Under the pieces are notes generated by a model. It did not search any database. It saw nothing but the letters and a program-made list of their open reading frames with translations, and was not told where the DNA came from. Shown in pieces: positions 28,245-38,375 of a stretch of 64,000 nucleotides of DNA. The position numbers and the translations under genes are program-made. Position 1 is the stretch's first letter; each line of letters begins with the position of its first letter. The stretch is from the NCBI GenBank assembly GCA_030374765.1, contig JARGXX010000016.1, positions 1 through 64,000 on the forward strand, read 5' to 3'. The stretch is from Agarophyton chilense. Lineage: Eukaryota; Rhodophyta; Florideophyceae; Gracilariales; Gracilariaceae.

Positions 28245-28991
28245 TTACTCCTCCTGTTCAAGCTGTGTAGCCCATGGAACAGCTGAAGAAAGGAGCTCAT
28301 CAGAACCGTTCCAATCCAAGAGCTTCGCCATTAGAGGACAACTGACGGAGTATCCTTGCTGTCTCCTGTATGGGTTTCTCGCTCGCTTCTTTTTCCGAAG
28401 AATGGCCCCGCATCCGGCAGCATCCTTGCGAAAAAGCTCCAGCGTTTTCTCCTCGGCCCGCACTGCAACATCCCTATCTGACGGTTCGCCCACACCTTCG
28501 AACACCAGTTGAGATTGCGGCCATTTAATGCTCTTGGCATGAAAGAGAAAGCGATCGCGCTTGAATGTCCACGAGACTATGGTGAGCCGCGTTGGGTATC
28601 GTCCAACGCACTCGCAGAACCTTCCGATACCAAACAGCACATTGTCATACGAATCGCGGGAGAATTCTTCAGTGGTGGCGCGAGAAGCCACCCCCTTAAA
28701 CCCCCAGAATCGATGCAAAAGAGCGAGATCATGATAGCCCTGCGCTTCGGAAAGAAGATGCGGACGTCGTGTTTGTCCTCCACTGAAGATGAGAAGGCTT
28801 TCATGATCGGCTGCCGCTAGCTCCACGCCCCGACGAATGTGAAGTATGAATTGTGAGGTTTCCTTTACTTGGAAGGGTTGTAAGGCCCATAATGAAGGAT
28901 TAGTTGCGGCGATAGGGCTTACGTCACGTCCTCCAAGGTACACGGCGTGGCCGCAGACGACAATAGCGTGCGTGGCGTTGGTGAACTCCAT
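28245..28991 (-). CDS. DUF218-family protein
   Basis: 248 aa from an ATG (MEFTNATHAIVVCGHAVYLG). The opening strand ending in CGHAV, then LLIFSGGQTR (~67-76), the SEAQGY segment (~82) and VSWTFKRDRF (~140) follow the DUF218/YdcF order: an alpha/beta fold with a conserved SGG loop and Glu. Length fits the eukaryotic (fungal and algal) versions, which are soluble. Biochemical function of the family is not established; bacterial YdcF binds S-adenosylmethionine. The basic stretch KKKRARNP near 200 is a local oddity. Confidence 0.7.
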   Translation of the reverse strand: MEFTNATHAIVVCGHAVYLGGRDVSPIAATNPSLWALQPFQVKETSQFILHIRRGVELAAADHESLLIFSGGQTRRPHLLSEAQGYHDLALLHRFWGFKGVASRATTEEFSRDSYDNVLFGIGRFCECVGRYPTRLTIVSWTFKRDRFLFHAKSIKWPQSQLVFEGVGEPSDRDVAVRAEEKTLELFRKDAAGCGAILRKKKRARNPYRRQQGYSVSCPLMAKLLDWNGSDELLSSAVPWATQLEQEE

Positions 28992-29533
28992 AGATTGGCG
29001 CTCGTGGGGATCTTGAGATTTGCGAAAGAGAGATGATTGCGAAGATCGGCGTGATAAAGTTGTGTAAGCTGCGGATGAGTGTTTCGGGAGCTGTTCAGTT
29101 TTTGAGGATGGTCAAGAGCTTGCCGCAAGATGTTGTGGGCTCGGTTACGGTAGCGGTGCGAAGGCAAGGTGGGTGAGCAAACGTCGCCCGGTAATACGCT
29201 CATGCCCCGTGCACTCTGCCGGCGAGTGCGGCGGGGCCGATACGATGGACAGTTTGCCCTAAGTGTGAACGAGAAACCCAAAAGGCAGTGTTGATTACTA
29301 GTTTGCCAGTTCAAGCGCTTCAAAGTTATGGCGCCGCGGTGAGCGCATGAGGTAGTCACTAGTTTGATAGGCAAGAGGTATTTTAACAAAAGTTAGTGCA
29401 TGAGGCAAGTCCGTGATCTAGCGAAGCGGAGTCAGTATGGTTGTGGCGCGCCAAGAACAATAATGCAAACGACGTTGTGCAAAAATTGCGGTTAAGAAGT
29501 AAGAGCAGACAGGGGCGGGCAGAGTCTGAAGAA
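28992..29533. other. intergenic, no gene seen
   Basis: Upstream of the DUF218 gene. Overlapping minus-strand frames here are not protein-like. It probably holds the DUF218 promoter. Confidence 0.5.
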
Positions 29534-30412
29534 TCATTGCATGCGACAGGCAGTATCGGCGGTGTGGTAAGAGTTGTGAGAGGTGATTAAATCGCTTGTA
29601 AGCATTCCAGCCACTGGTACAGCAAGAACTCTGGCGGTGCGGCGCAGCTCGTCAATGGCGTTGAGGAGGTGTTTACGGTGTTCATACGGGCCACATACTG
29701 CGAAAACTACAGCGCCGGCATCGAAGCCGTGGTGAAATGTAGCAATACCCTTTCCAAAGCCGCCGGCAGACACATAATCGACAGAAATTTCTTGCTGCGC
29801 AATGAAGACAGGCGATGAAAGCGCGGAAACCTCTGATATCACTTGTAACCGAGCTGTGTCCAAAAGAGCAGCCGAAGCCAGATTGGCGTGGACAGCGCGG
29901 ACGTAGCCCACGCACGGCCCACAGAAGAGCGCAAAGCAATCGGAAATGTGCGAGGCGCACCAATCGGGCGGCACGACAAACGAAACATAGGCATCATTGA
30001 CGCGGTGTTTGTGATTTGTGGGCGTGGAACCAGCGCACACGATGGGCGTAACAATCCTGTCCGGGGCGGCGTCACTACGATCAACGCTAGCTTCCGAAAG
30101 TTGCGAGCGCTCCATCTTGTCCTGCGCGGCAAAGTCGGCGATTCGCTGCAGCGCGATGGAGCAATTCCGCTTGAGGGTGGGCGCGGGCGAAGCATCTTTT
30201 ACGGCGGCACGACGGAAACGCAGCTTGCGCGAAGCAGCGCGCGCGGCGGACACACGGGGCGAGGGGGTGGAATCGGTAGCGGACGCAGGCGACGGCCGCA
30301 GCGCGGAGATGATGCGCTTACGGAAGGGCATGGTGGCGACGGCGGGAGCGGCGCGCCGCTGACGATGGCGGCGCGCGCTGGCTTGCTTGCGTTTCGCTTG
30401 CTTGCGTTTCAT
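29534..30412 (-). CDS. hypothetical protein, basic N-terminus
   Basis: 292 aa from the ATG at 30412, or ~265 aa from MPFRKRIISAL. The first ~80 residues are Arg/Ala/Ser-rich and resemble an organelle-targeting or disordered leader. The rest looks folded, alternating short strands and helices (YVSFVVPPDWCASH; VISEVSALSSPVFIAQQEIS; GAVVFAVCGPYEHRKHLLNAI). No family was recognised. The gene is head-to-head with URB1 and the two 5' ends nearly touch, so they probably share a bidirectional promoter. Confidence 0.5.
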   Translation of the reverse strand: MKRKQAKRKQASARRHRQRRAAPAVATMPFRKRIISALRPSPASATDSTPSPRVSAARAASRKLRFRRAAVKDASPAPTLKRNCSIALQRIADFAAQDKMERSQLSEASVDRSDAAPDRIVTPIVCAGSTPTNHKHRVNDAYVSFVVPPDWCASHISDCFALFCGPCVGYVRAVHANLASAALLDTARLQVISEVSALSSPVFIAQQEISVDYVSAGGFGKGIATFHHGFDAGAVVFAVCGPYEHRKHLLNAIDELRRTARVLAVPVAGMLTSDLITSHNSYHTADTACRMQ

Positions 30413-30440
30413 TCACTTGCTTGCGTTTCGCATGAGCGCG
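30377..30440. repeat. short tandem GCTTGCGTTTC repeat
   Basis: Three near copies of GCTTGCGTTTC between the divergent hypothetical gene and URB1. They encode the KRKQAKRKQ start of the hypothetical protein if its first ATG is used, but they may simply be leader sequence. Confidence 0.55.
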
Positions 30441-30450
30441 GCAGCGCAAG

Positions 30451-33400
30451 TTGGCGAGCATGCTGTCAGAAAGGTGCTGTTGCCATCTGGCCGCTGATGT
30501 CCCCAGGCTGCTGATGCTTTCCAAACGCGCCGTGGCACATGCCCGCCACCGATGCTCTGTAAGCATTTCGCATTACACTTCTAGATCCCCCCCCGCCGTC
30601 CCATCGGCAACTTGCGACTCAAATCTGGAGCGCGATATCTTTCCTCAGCCGCTTGTCGCCTCGCTGCTTTCTCCCAACGCTCATGGGATGGCGTACGTCG
30701 ATGATCTCAAGCTCACCTTCGACGCGGCGCACTTCTGCGAGCAGTTAACTGCAGCTATTGGCCATGGACGCGTTTCAAGCGAAGCCGCGCTCAAGGATCC
30801 GTCCGCGCTGCCCGCCGCCTCCACAGCGCTTCACAAGTTCCTAGCGCAGGCAAAGTCTGAAGACCCGCCGGATGTCATCGCCGCATATGTGTCGTATAGC
30901 CCACGCGCCGTAGAGCTCTTCAACTCACTGCGAACTGTCACTGTTGATCCGTCCGTTGCATCCGTCGCGCTTGAGTGCCTCATGGAGGTCGTGCGATACT
31001 CCCTCAAGACCGACCACCCGCCCGCTGCGCTCGAAGCCGCTAGATCTGTGGTGCGATGCATTGTTCGGACATATGTGCATCTCATAACTGATGTCCTCGT
31101 TACTGACAAGCGTGCTTGCGCAAGGAAAGCGCTGGAGCTATTGCGCTTGACCGCTTTGTGTCACCCGCTTCTGGCCAAGGAAATACTCAACAAATACGAT
31201 CTCTTCTCCAAGCGCTTGGCGTCCGTTCTCTGCTCCAAGGGAAACAACTACTGCAGAATGCCCTTCTTGGACCTTCTTTTTTCCGTCATCACCAGTTGCA
31301 ATCGAGATGTGCATCTTTCCCTTTCGTTAAACGCGCGAGAGTTGTTTATTACATGTCTCAGTACTATCACCCAACGCCTCGTGGAGGAAGCCAATGCGAC
31401 CTCTCCAATGGAATTGCAGTCTTCTTCGAAAGCGAAGAACAGCCCTTTTGAACAAAAAGCTCTACCTTCCTATGTTCAGAAGAGGGAGCTCGTTGCATCC
31501 GTTAACTTTTTGTTAGCACTTCACAAGCATCTATTCGACGAGATGCCAAAACACGCTCGTCGCAACACATTTGCGCCTCCGATATGTAACATGCTGGCCA
31601 AAATTGCGTGCACAGAGCTTCCGCGAATTACCGTTGCACCCCGCCAGGTGCAAGGCGATCAACAAGCACTGAGAGAGACTGCTGGAAAGTTGTTCATTGC
31701 GTTTACAACAGATATTAATGGGTTTATGCTCAAGCAAGCTGGTGATGCCTTGCTTGCAACAGACGTTGTCAACGGCTCCCCGGCTGCTACTTCATTCACG
31801 TTAAAGGTCATTGAAAAGCAACCTCTATTGTCTCACCACCTCCTGGACTTTGGTCCATTTCTTTCTACAACCCCGCAGCCTTCCACCAAGTGGTTTTCAT
31901 ACTGTTCAATACTTTCCGCAAGCTTGATGAGAATGAACACTCTGCCGCCATCATTCTCGAAGCGCACCTTCCTTGAAAAATGCTTAAGTCATAGCTCTTC
32001 AATTGTGCGGCACTTTGGACACCTTTTCACCCTGTCGTGCTGCCGCATTGTTTTGGAGAATGACAAGTATTTGGAGTTCCCTGATATGTATCTTCCATCT
32101 GTAGACTTTCTCAAACAGAGTCTTCGGAAAGAGAAATCAGGGGACGCATTAGTGCAAAAACTTCTCGCCCAATACCAACTTATTTTCTCACGGAAGGCTG
32201 ACAAGCGGAAAACCATTTTGATGAGCGCAGCAGTAAGCAAAAGTATTGGAAGCATCTTAGAAGCCGAAAAATCAATAAGAGCGGGCCTCAGAGTTGCTCC
32301 GAATGAAACAGTAATCATGATCATGAATCACAAGCTCTTTTCTCGACTGATCTTGCAAGCGTGTACTGCGAACGATCCACATATGTCCCAAAGGTTATGG
32401 AATCTTTGTGCTGAAGTACTAAGTCAGTCTTTTTTATTTCCTCAGAACACAAAGTACGAAGTGGAACTGTTTCTATTTGTCATTTCTGGCCTTGGAAACG
32501 AAAGAGAAATATGCATCAACACCCTCGAGAATATGATTTCTACGGCAATAGCAAATCCGTATGGTCTTTATGACCAACTAAACATGATGTTGTCTCTCAA
32601 GGATGATGCCTCGCCCCCGGTGTCCTTGTTCTTCGTCGCTGTTTTGCTGCGCATTCGGAAGATCAAAGATGGTAGCAAACCCATGCAAGGAATGTCAGAC
32701 TCTGAGCTGGAAATCTTTGAAAGGACGCTCGTTCGTATCATCGAAATAATTCTAGCAACCATGGTTGCTTTGGACCCCGTGACGGAGAAAAAGTTTTCGC
32801 TAATGTCCACTGTTTCAAGCTTTGTGACAGCAGATATGTTTTGGTGGAACTCAGAGGGCATTGCCGATGAGATGCAGGGTAAGGGGCACTTTATCAAGGC
32901 TTGCGCGTACCTCAGAGAGTTACCGCTTCGTCTTCAAAGTTACCCGAAAACCCCTTTGTTGGCGCTTTTGTCGTATCTGTGTTTGTGCGTTCAACAGTGT
33001 TCTTCTTCCTATAAGCACGAGGCCGTCAGAAGTCGTTCCGAATTAGAAGGAATAGACCTTTGTTGGGACACATGGCAGGATTTCAGGAGCGGGGAACTGT
33101 CATGGTATCATGACAGAGGTTTCTCAGATGCAGACCTGGAAACTGCGGCAGTGCCGAGGTTCTTTCTCAAGCTCTGCTGTACGACGGAAATTTCTGGATT
33201 CACGTTTGAGGACCAGTTCAAGTCTCTCAAGTGTTCACTACCTAAGAGGGATTATATTGTCCTTCTCAGCGCTTTGTTTAGCACGAGTTCTCCACAAATA
33301 CGGGAGATGCTTTTGCCTGAAGTCCTTGGGGAGGTTGCACAGGACTGTAATTTAAGCTCTGAATCGAGAGAAAGATTGTATTGCATAGGCAATGCTCTCA

Positions 33401-36400
33401 CTACTTCTGTACGAGTTGAGGAACATTGGAATCAAGATTCGGTCGGGGTGATCGTATCTTCTTGTCTAAATTTGTTGGAAGTTTGTGGCGATGACTCTCA
33501 CTCTAGGCAGAAATTGGCCTTTTGTTCTACGGTGCTATATAATTTGACTCAGCACCGTTACCCATCTGTTTCAGTTTGTAGCTATCTCCTTCTTGACAAT
33601 GTTAAGCACCTAAATGCAACCTTCCTCCCCTTATTAACAGTTCATTGCGCTAAACAACTCGTCGATCTTATTCCTTATTTTCCTGCCTTGGTGGAAGCGC
33701 TTATAGAGCACATTATGACTTGGGATGATGGAGACAGGCGACCGCTGCCCATCCCTTTGCTGATCCTGGTTCAGGGCTTGCTGGAGAGCAGACCTTCCCT
33801 TTTGACCAGCAGCATTGGTGAGCACAAGTGGAAATCATGTTCACTGCATGTTGCTATGTCCTTGAGCACTCTTCCATATTGTTCAAGTGGCAGAGGAGAA
33901 AGTCTCAAAGATCCAGTTGTCGTTCACGCCCTTCGAAAACTTGGAGAGTACTTCATCGTAAATCTTTCCCTTGCGAAGGAATTGGCAGAGGGAGTGAAGA
34001 AGCACTGGGATTCATCACGGACGCTTTCGAAGTTTGCATGGATTCTATGGCGAAATATTTTTTCGCCAGATCGAAGTGTTAGATTGGAATCAGTTTCAAG
34101 AGAAATGATTGCTGAACTATTCAGAGTCTTTGTGGATTTCATCGCCCATGCTCCGCATGCATTAAAAGAGCTCTCAATCCTCGAAGTTTTCAGCAGCATC
34201 CTTTCTTATGTTCGCACACGGAAATGCATTTCTTTTGTTGGAGAAACTGATCCTAAAGGCACAGAGGGAACGTTACTCAGCATCTCAATGAGCTTAATAC
34301 GGCTGGCTGTGAATCACAAGGACAGAATATATTTCGGAACACCCTCGCCAGTAGCCGAGAGATTTTCATCGGACCATTACGAACTTTTGTGTACGTGTGT
34401 ATCGGGAATTCTAGAATTTGACATGCTGGTTGATGAAGTTGCCAGGGACTCTGTAATTCTCTTATGCAATGAGAAACATTCAATTGCTTCTCTTGTTGGC
34501 GCAAGTTCAGGCGATGTTCCTAGTTTCGGTATTGAAGCACAGGTCTTCCACACTCCATTGTCAACTCAGTTGCGCAGTACAACTAACCTCCTTAGAGTTG
34601 CGTTGAACCACTTGGACCAGAGCAGCGTTTCTGAAGAAGTGTTGAGCAGTATGCTAATTATAGAAGAAGTATTCTCCTGTCCTTCGGTGTACAGAGCCTC
34701 CACCAGTGTCACTGATGGGAACATTCGAGGAATTATGGACAGAATCACACACATCCGCCGGATTTCATCTCAACAGCAGCCCCCACTTCAAGTCCGCCGC
34801 GGTTATTTCCAAGTTAATGCGGCGGATGTGCTTCCCATATTTCACAAGAGGTTGTTAGAAGATGCCTGCCACCTTTTGCTGACTCCAAAAGCAGAAGCAA
34901 AGAGGGTCAACAACACTGGCGACCCCGGAACAGCACTTGATCCCATATTTGTTTTGCAGCTGTTCCTGCGAGGTTGTGGGGAAGCTCTTGGAAGACCATC
35001 ACAACCAGTTGTCGACATTAATCACATCGTCAGGGAGGGTCTTCTGGATCTGGCACTCACAGGATTGGCTTCTCACGAAGAAACCACGCGAAGTCTTGCG
35101 TATGCGTGTGTAGAACTGCTAAGCAAACTACTTGGTCCAATTCGTCAGAAGGTGCAAGGTGCTGCAGCCTCACTCTATAAGGACAGAAAGCAGTTGGCTT
35201 TCCTGATCGAATTATTGCGTAATTCAGTAACCGAGCCCTTGACTCAATGCCTATCCCTTTTTGTCGTGTGGTTCCGAATGTCGCTCAATGTGGCTCTTAA
35301 ACCAAGACACCCGGCGAATAAGATTGTAACGACGTTCTTCTTGCGATCCCCGACGGTTGATATTCACGATTGTTTAGGTCTGAATCATCTTCTCCATTGC
35401 AGTGCACGGAGTGATGAGTTGTTGCCAGTACGATCGCTGGCTTTGGAAATACTTAGAAAAGGAGTACGCACAAAGAAGGATGTTACTGTGTTGAAAAGGC
35501 GAAGAGTGTTTAACACTATATTCATGTTTGGTTTAAGAAAAAGTTTGTTCAACTCTTCCCTGAGCTTCATGGCGTTGAGGACGCTATCAACACTTATAGA
35601 GCGAGACTTCGAAGTCGACGTGGCGTACGGATTGGTTTCCAAACACGGAATTGTGCATTGGATTATCCAGGATATATTGGAAGGAACGGAGCGTGAAAGA
35701 CAGTTGGTAGCAAAGCTCGAAATAGTATCGAAGCTAGCGAGGGCTTTGCGAGAACGGCGGGATACAGAACATCATATGGCAATGCTTTCTACTGCCCTAA
35801 AACATTTGGGTGGAGCGGCACTTAGACAGTCGAAGCATTTACCCTACGCTTTGCTTCGTTCTCTATTGGAATGTGGAGCTGAGGTTTGCGATATGAAGCC
35901 AGAGCTCCGTCGCTGCATACGTTTTGACTTCTCAGCGGTTTTTAACAGCGCCACGTTTCAAGACATAGACCAAAACAATTCAGAAGTGCGGTCCATGATG
36001 GCAAATCTATCGAAGTGTATCGTTCGTCAATTTAATGTCTTTATCTCGCAGGAAACATGTAGAATGATCTTGACGAAAACTATTCTGCTTTTTCCGAGTG
36101 TGACTGATGAAAATGCGGACAATGATGTACTTGAGAGAACCATGTACCATGCTTTCATTGCCGAATGTTTTCTTAATCAGAATGTTCGCAAGCACGATGC
36201 TGTGATTGACTCGAACGCTTTCGAACTTTTGGCCAAGATTTTGTACATGCAGCCATCCATTTGGATACTCTTAGCAGCATATGCTGCATTAGATTCATGT
36301 GACGGTCTTGGAGACTCGCTTTTAGGGCTTTCGGACTTCCTTCCTAGCGCACCACCCGACGTGATCAGCATTGGCATGGAACCCAAGTACGATTCTTTGG

Positions 36401-36513
36401 TGAAAGACAAGAAGCTAGTGCGAACAATTTGCTCGAGGCTGCTTTCCATCTCACAGAAGTGGAAGAACGGCGATGCTACTTGTGAACCAAAGAGTTCGTC
36501 GTCATCTGAATGA
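30451..36513 (+). CDS. URB1: URB1/Npa1-like 60S ribosome biogenesis factor
   Basis: Up to 2020 aa, unspliced; the ATG at 30688 (MAYVDDLKLTF) is a more likely start because the first 79 residues overlap the promoter of the divergent neighbour and are low in conserved character. The protein is helical (HEAT-like) throughout. The N-terminal region (~110-300) matches the Npa1 N-terminal domain layout. The clearest match is the NopRA1-like region at about nt 34920-35560: LDPIFVLQLFLRGCGE, REGLLDLALTGLASHEETTR, then FFLRSPTVDIHDC and LRKGVRTKKDVTVLKRRRVF. URB1/Npa1 acts in the nucleolus in early pre-60S assembly and 25S/28S rRNA maturation. Length fits the family (1.7-2.3 thousand aa). Confidence 0.8.
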   Translation: MASMLSERCCCHLAADVPRLLMLSKRAVAHARHRCSVSISHYTSRSPPAVPSATCDSNLERDIFPQPLVASLLSPNAHGMAYVDDLKLTFDAAHFCEQLTAAIGHGRVSSEAALKDPSALPAASTALHKFLAQAKSEDPPDVIAAYVSYSPRAVELFNSLRTVTVDPSVASVALECLMEVVRYSLKTDHPPAALEAARSVVRCIVRTYVHLITDVLVTDKRACARKALELLRLTALCHPLLAKEILNKYDLFSKRLASVLCSKGNNYCRMPFLDLLFSVITSCNRDVHLSLSLNARELFITCLSTITQRLVEEANATSPMELQSSSKAKNSPFEQKALPSYVQKRELVASVNFLLALHKHLFDEMPKHARRNTFAPPICNMLAKIACTELPRITVAPRQVQGDQQALRETAGKLFIAFTTDINGFMLKQAGDALLATDVVNGSPAATSFTLKVIEKQPLLSHHLLDFGPFLSTTPQPSTKWFSYCSILSASLMRMNTLPPSFSKRTFLEKCLSHSSSIVRHFGHLFTLSCCRIVLENDKYLEFPDMYLPSVDFLKQSLRKEKSGDALVQKLLAQYQLIFSRKADKRKTILMSAAVSKSIGSILEAEKSIRAGLRVAPNETVIMIMNHKLFSRLILQACTANDPHMSQRLWNLCAEVLSQSFLFPQNTKYEVELFLFVISGLGNEREICINTLENMISTAIANPYGLYDQLNMMLSLKDDASPPVSLFFVAVLLRIRKIKDGSKPMQGMSDSELEIFERTLVRIIEIILATMVALDPVTEKKFSLMSTVSSFVTADMFWWNSEGIADEMQGKGHFIKACAYLRELPLRLQSYPKTPLLALLSYLCLCVQQCSSSYKHEAVRSRSELEGIDLCWDTWQDFRSGELSWYHDRGFSDADLETAAVPRFFLKLCCTTEISGFTFEDQFKSLKCSLPKRDYIVLLSALFSTSSPQIREMLLPEVLGEVAQDCNLSSESRERLYCIGNALTTSVRVEEHWNQDSVGVIVSSCLNLLEVCGDDSHSRQKLAFCSTVLYNLTQHRYPSVSVCSYLLLDNVKHLNATFLPLLTVHCAKQLVDLIPYFPALVEALIEHIMTWDDGDRRPLPIPLLILVQGLLESRPSLLTSSIGEHKWKSCSLHVAMSLSTLPYCSSGRGESLKDPVVVHALRKLGEYFIVNLSLAKELAEGVKKHWDSSRTLSKFAWILWRNIFSPDRSVRLESVSREMIAELFRVFVDFIAHAPHALKELSILEVFSSILSYVRTRKCISFVGETDPKGTEGTLLSISMSLIRLAVNHKDRIYFGTPSPVAERFSSDHYELLCTCVSGILEFDMLVDEVARDSVILLCNEKHSIASLVGASSGDVPSFGIEAQVFHTPLSTQLRSTTNLLRVALNHLDQSSVSEEVLSSMLIIEEVFSCPSVYRASTSVTDGNIRGIMDRITHIRRISSQQQPPLQVRRGYFQVNAADVLPIFHKRLLEDACHLLLTPKAEAKRVNNTGDPGTALDPIFVLQLFLRGCGEALGRPSQPVVDINHIVREGLLDLALTGLASHEETTRSLAYACVELLSKLLGPIRQKVQGAAASLYKDRKQLAFLIELLRNSVTEPLTQCLSLFVVWFRMSLNVALKPRHPANKIVTTFFLRSPTVDIHDCLGLNHLLHCSARSDELLPVRSLALEILRKGVRTKKDVTVLKRRRVFNTIFMFGLRKSLFNSSLSFMALRTLSTLIERDFEVDVAYGLVSKHGIVHWIIQDILEGTERERQLVAKLEIVSKLARALRERRDTEHHMAMLSTALKHLGGAALRQSKHLPYALLRSLLECGAEVCDMKPELRRCIRFDFSAVFNSATFQDIDQNNSEVRSMMANLSKCIVRQFNVFISQETCRMILTKTILLFPSVTDENADNDVLERTMYHAFIAECFLNQNVRKHDAVIDSNAFELLAKILYMQPSIWILLAAYAALDSCDGLGDSLLGLSDFLPSAPPDVISIGMEPKYDSLVKDKKLVRTICSRLLSISQKWKNGDATCEPKSSSSSE

Positions 36514-37037
36514 AAAAGGCAGAGCAAATAAGGACAATCTCATCATCGTTCAGAACAGCGCACGTCTCATCTGCGCTACACGACTGTCCGCCGTAAATTT
36601 TTGGCTACCCTTCGTACTTTTTTGGCAAACGTGAGCTCGAGTTGATGTCTCCACAAACGCGAAACCGTGCGAAGTCGTAGAGGATGTCAGTTTTGGGTGA
36701 AATTTTGCACCTCCCAGCCTTTCTGTCTGCGAACGACTGTTGGTACCGACATTACCAACGGTACGTTCGTACCGATCGTACCATTGCACTTGTGAAAAGC
36801 CTTGACCGGGAGATAGCGTTGGGACATCGTGTGTCTTCAAAATATTTCTGAATTTGAACCACATGTTCCCAACGACCTGGACACGTTGATGCAGACAGGC
36901 TTTTTGTCCCACAAGCGCAGGGCTTTTTGGATGAGATGCCTCAAATTCCGAGCACCGCATTTGATGTCTCGCACGTCTGAGTGCTCTGGCGGGTAAGTGT
37001 CTGCCGTCTCTCTCCTTCTGTTGTTTCGAGCGCAATA
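36514..37037. other. intergenic, promoter region of the small two-exon gene
   Basis: Lies between URB1 and the small plus-strand gene. A GGTACGTTCGTACC palindrome and a nearby CGTACCGATCGTACC sit at ~36760-36785. A 161-codon minus-strand frame here is not protein-like. Confidence 0.45.
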
Positions 37038-37450
37038 ATGTCAGACGCGGTAAAGTCGGGCGGAAGCTCCGGTGGGATGTTCAACGGCCGAAATACAGTG
37101 TTCGACCAGATCAAAAAGTTCCAGGCTGCCAAGGGCACTGGGAAGTTCACTTTCCAAGCCGGTCGGTAAGTTCGCGAGTATGCGGCAGATTGCTTGTTGG
37201 AATATGCTCGTCTGGCTTTCAAGTGAAGAGCACCTTCATTTGAGACTTCAGAAAGCCTTGCTCTTCTTGATGGACCTGTATTCATAACTTCATACGACTG
37301 ACGCGACTCTATTATTATGTCATGTATATCGTTAGCGCGGATCGCATGTTGAACTTGGCGGTGGGCATCGGTATGTGCTTCGTCTTGTTCAACACCGCTC
37401 GCGGCGTGCATCAGCTTGCGAATGGGTACGGTCGGAAGGAAGGGTTTTAA
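37038..37450 (+). CDS. small single-pass membrane protein, COX7a-like, two exons
   Basis: Exons 37038-37165 and 37336-37450 join to an 80-aa protein. The 170-bp intron starts GTAAGT and ends GTTAG, and splicing keeps the frame (CG+C = Arg). Exon 1 gives MSDAVKSGGSSGG, then FDQIKKFQAAKGTGKFTFQ. Exon 2 gives a membrane helix (MLNLAVGIGMCFVLFN) and a short polar tail ending GYGRKEGF. Size and layout (FQ-x-K segment, G-R-x-D before the helix) resemble cytochrome c oxidase subunit 7a, an inner-mitochondrial-membrane protein, but the similarity is weak and another small respiratory or ATP-synthase subunit is possible. It is too short to stand out as an ORF, and the splice is read directly from the sequence. 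Confidence 0.65.
37166..37335 (+). other. spliceosomal intron
   Basis: 170 bp, GTAAGT donor and TCGTTAG acceptor, in the small COX7a-like gene. It is the only intron in the window for which both ends and frame are convincing. Confidence 0.75.
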
Positions 37451-37727
37451 CGTCAGAGTTGCAATGGTTGCCCAATGAGATGTACTGCGTTCATTAAAGA
37501 ATTCTTCTTAGTGGAGGGACTTTGTTTTCATTGTTTTAATTGATATCTTGATTCGCCGCCACCTTCAATGTTCCGCGTACATGGCATTCATGTGGGACGC
37601 ATCAGCGCAACGAGCATGCAACTTTCTTTTGTTGGAAACTATCATTGTGTGTACCGTACATGATTATCACACTTCCATTCTTCTTGTAAGATCAATAGTT
37701 AATACGGACGCTCGTAAGTGATAAGAC

Positions 37728-38375
37728 TCATTCAAAAGACTCATTGCATATTTTCACGACCATTGCATCCAATATTGTTGCATGTGCCGAGGCGATCTGT
37801 CGCAAAGAAATAACTTGCTTCACAACGCATACTGGAACTGCGCACCAAAGAATAACAGAATACAACGAAAACCCTACAAACAACTCAGGTCCCTTCGTAA
37901 ACGCTTGCAAGTACAATATAAGGAAACACATTTCATTCAACGAACAAACAAACGTCAAACATGGCCGCCAATAGTACAGATTAAGCAACCAGCCACGGCC
38001 GGCTTGTTTATGTGAGGACGTCCCAGCACACATGCCAGCTACCATTTGCATCCAATGCGAGTAACCATCAAGAAATATGAGAGAATAGCAGAGGTATGCA
38101 TGCACTGGATAAAGCTTTGACAGGACCATTAGCAGAGCTGCCGTAGCGCAACGATCCGTGAGCATGTCCAATTGAGCTCCAAAGTCGGATTGTTGGTCCA
38201 GCTGCCGAGCGGCAAGCCCATCAGCGGCGTCCAATACAAACCCTGTGAAGTAGTAGGCGAAGAAAACGCGGGGTTTGAGGTAGTTGGCGAAGGCAATTAT
38301 AGAGAGAATGATGCGCATGTATCCAATTATATTGGGGATGTACAGCCAGACAGACCATTGCTTTGCGGGCTTCAT
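37728..38375 (-). CDS. PIS1: phosphatidylinositol synthase (CDP-diacylglycerol-inositol 3-phosphatidyltransferase)
   Basis: 215 aa, the usual size. The CDP-alcohol phosphatidyltransferase signature reads DAADGLAARQLDQQSDFGAQ, then LDMLTDR (residues ~49-75), with all metal/CDP-binding Asp residues in place. The PI-synthase-specific segment DGYSHWMQMV (~102-111), the SHK at ~120 and the NLYYWRPCL stretch distinguish it from CDP-choline and PG-phosphate enzymes. Several membrane helices are visible. It makes phosphatidylinositol from CDP-diacylglycerol and inositol in the ER, the precursor of the phosphoinositides that the OCRL-like enzyme at 59642 would act on. It is head-to-head with PNPase. 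Confidence 0.9.
   Translation of the reverse strand: MKPAKQWSVWLYIPNIIGYMRIILSIIAFANYLKPRVFFAYYFTGFVLDAADGLAARQLDQQSDFGAQLDMLTDRCATAALLMVLSKLYPVHAYLCYSLIFLDGYSHWMQMVAGMCAGTSSHKQAGRGWLLNLYYWRPCLTFVCSLNEMCFLILYLQAFTKGPELFVGFSLYSVILWCAVPVCVVKQVISLRQIASAHATILDAMVVKICNESFE

Noticed and set aside
36550-37035. 161-aa minus-strand ORF upstream of the small two-exon gene
   Set aside because: No motif, overlaps the promoter of the spliced gene, low-complexity and charged.
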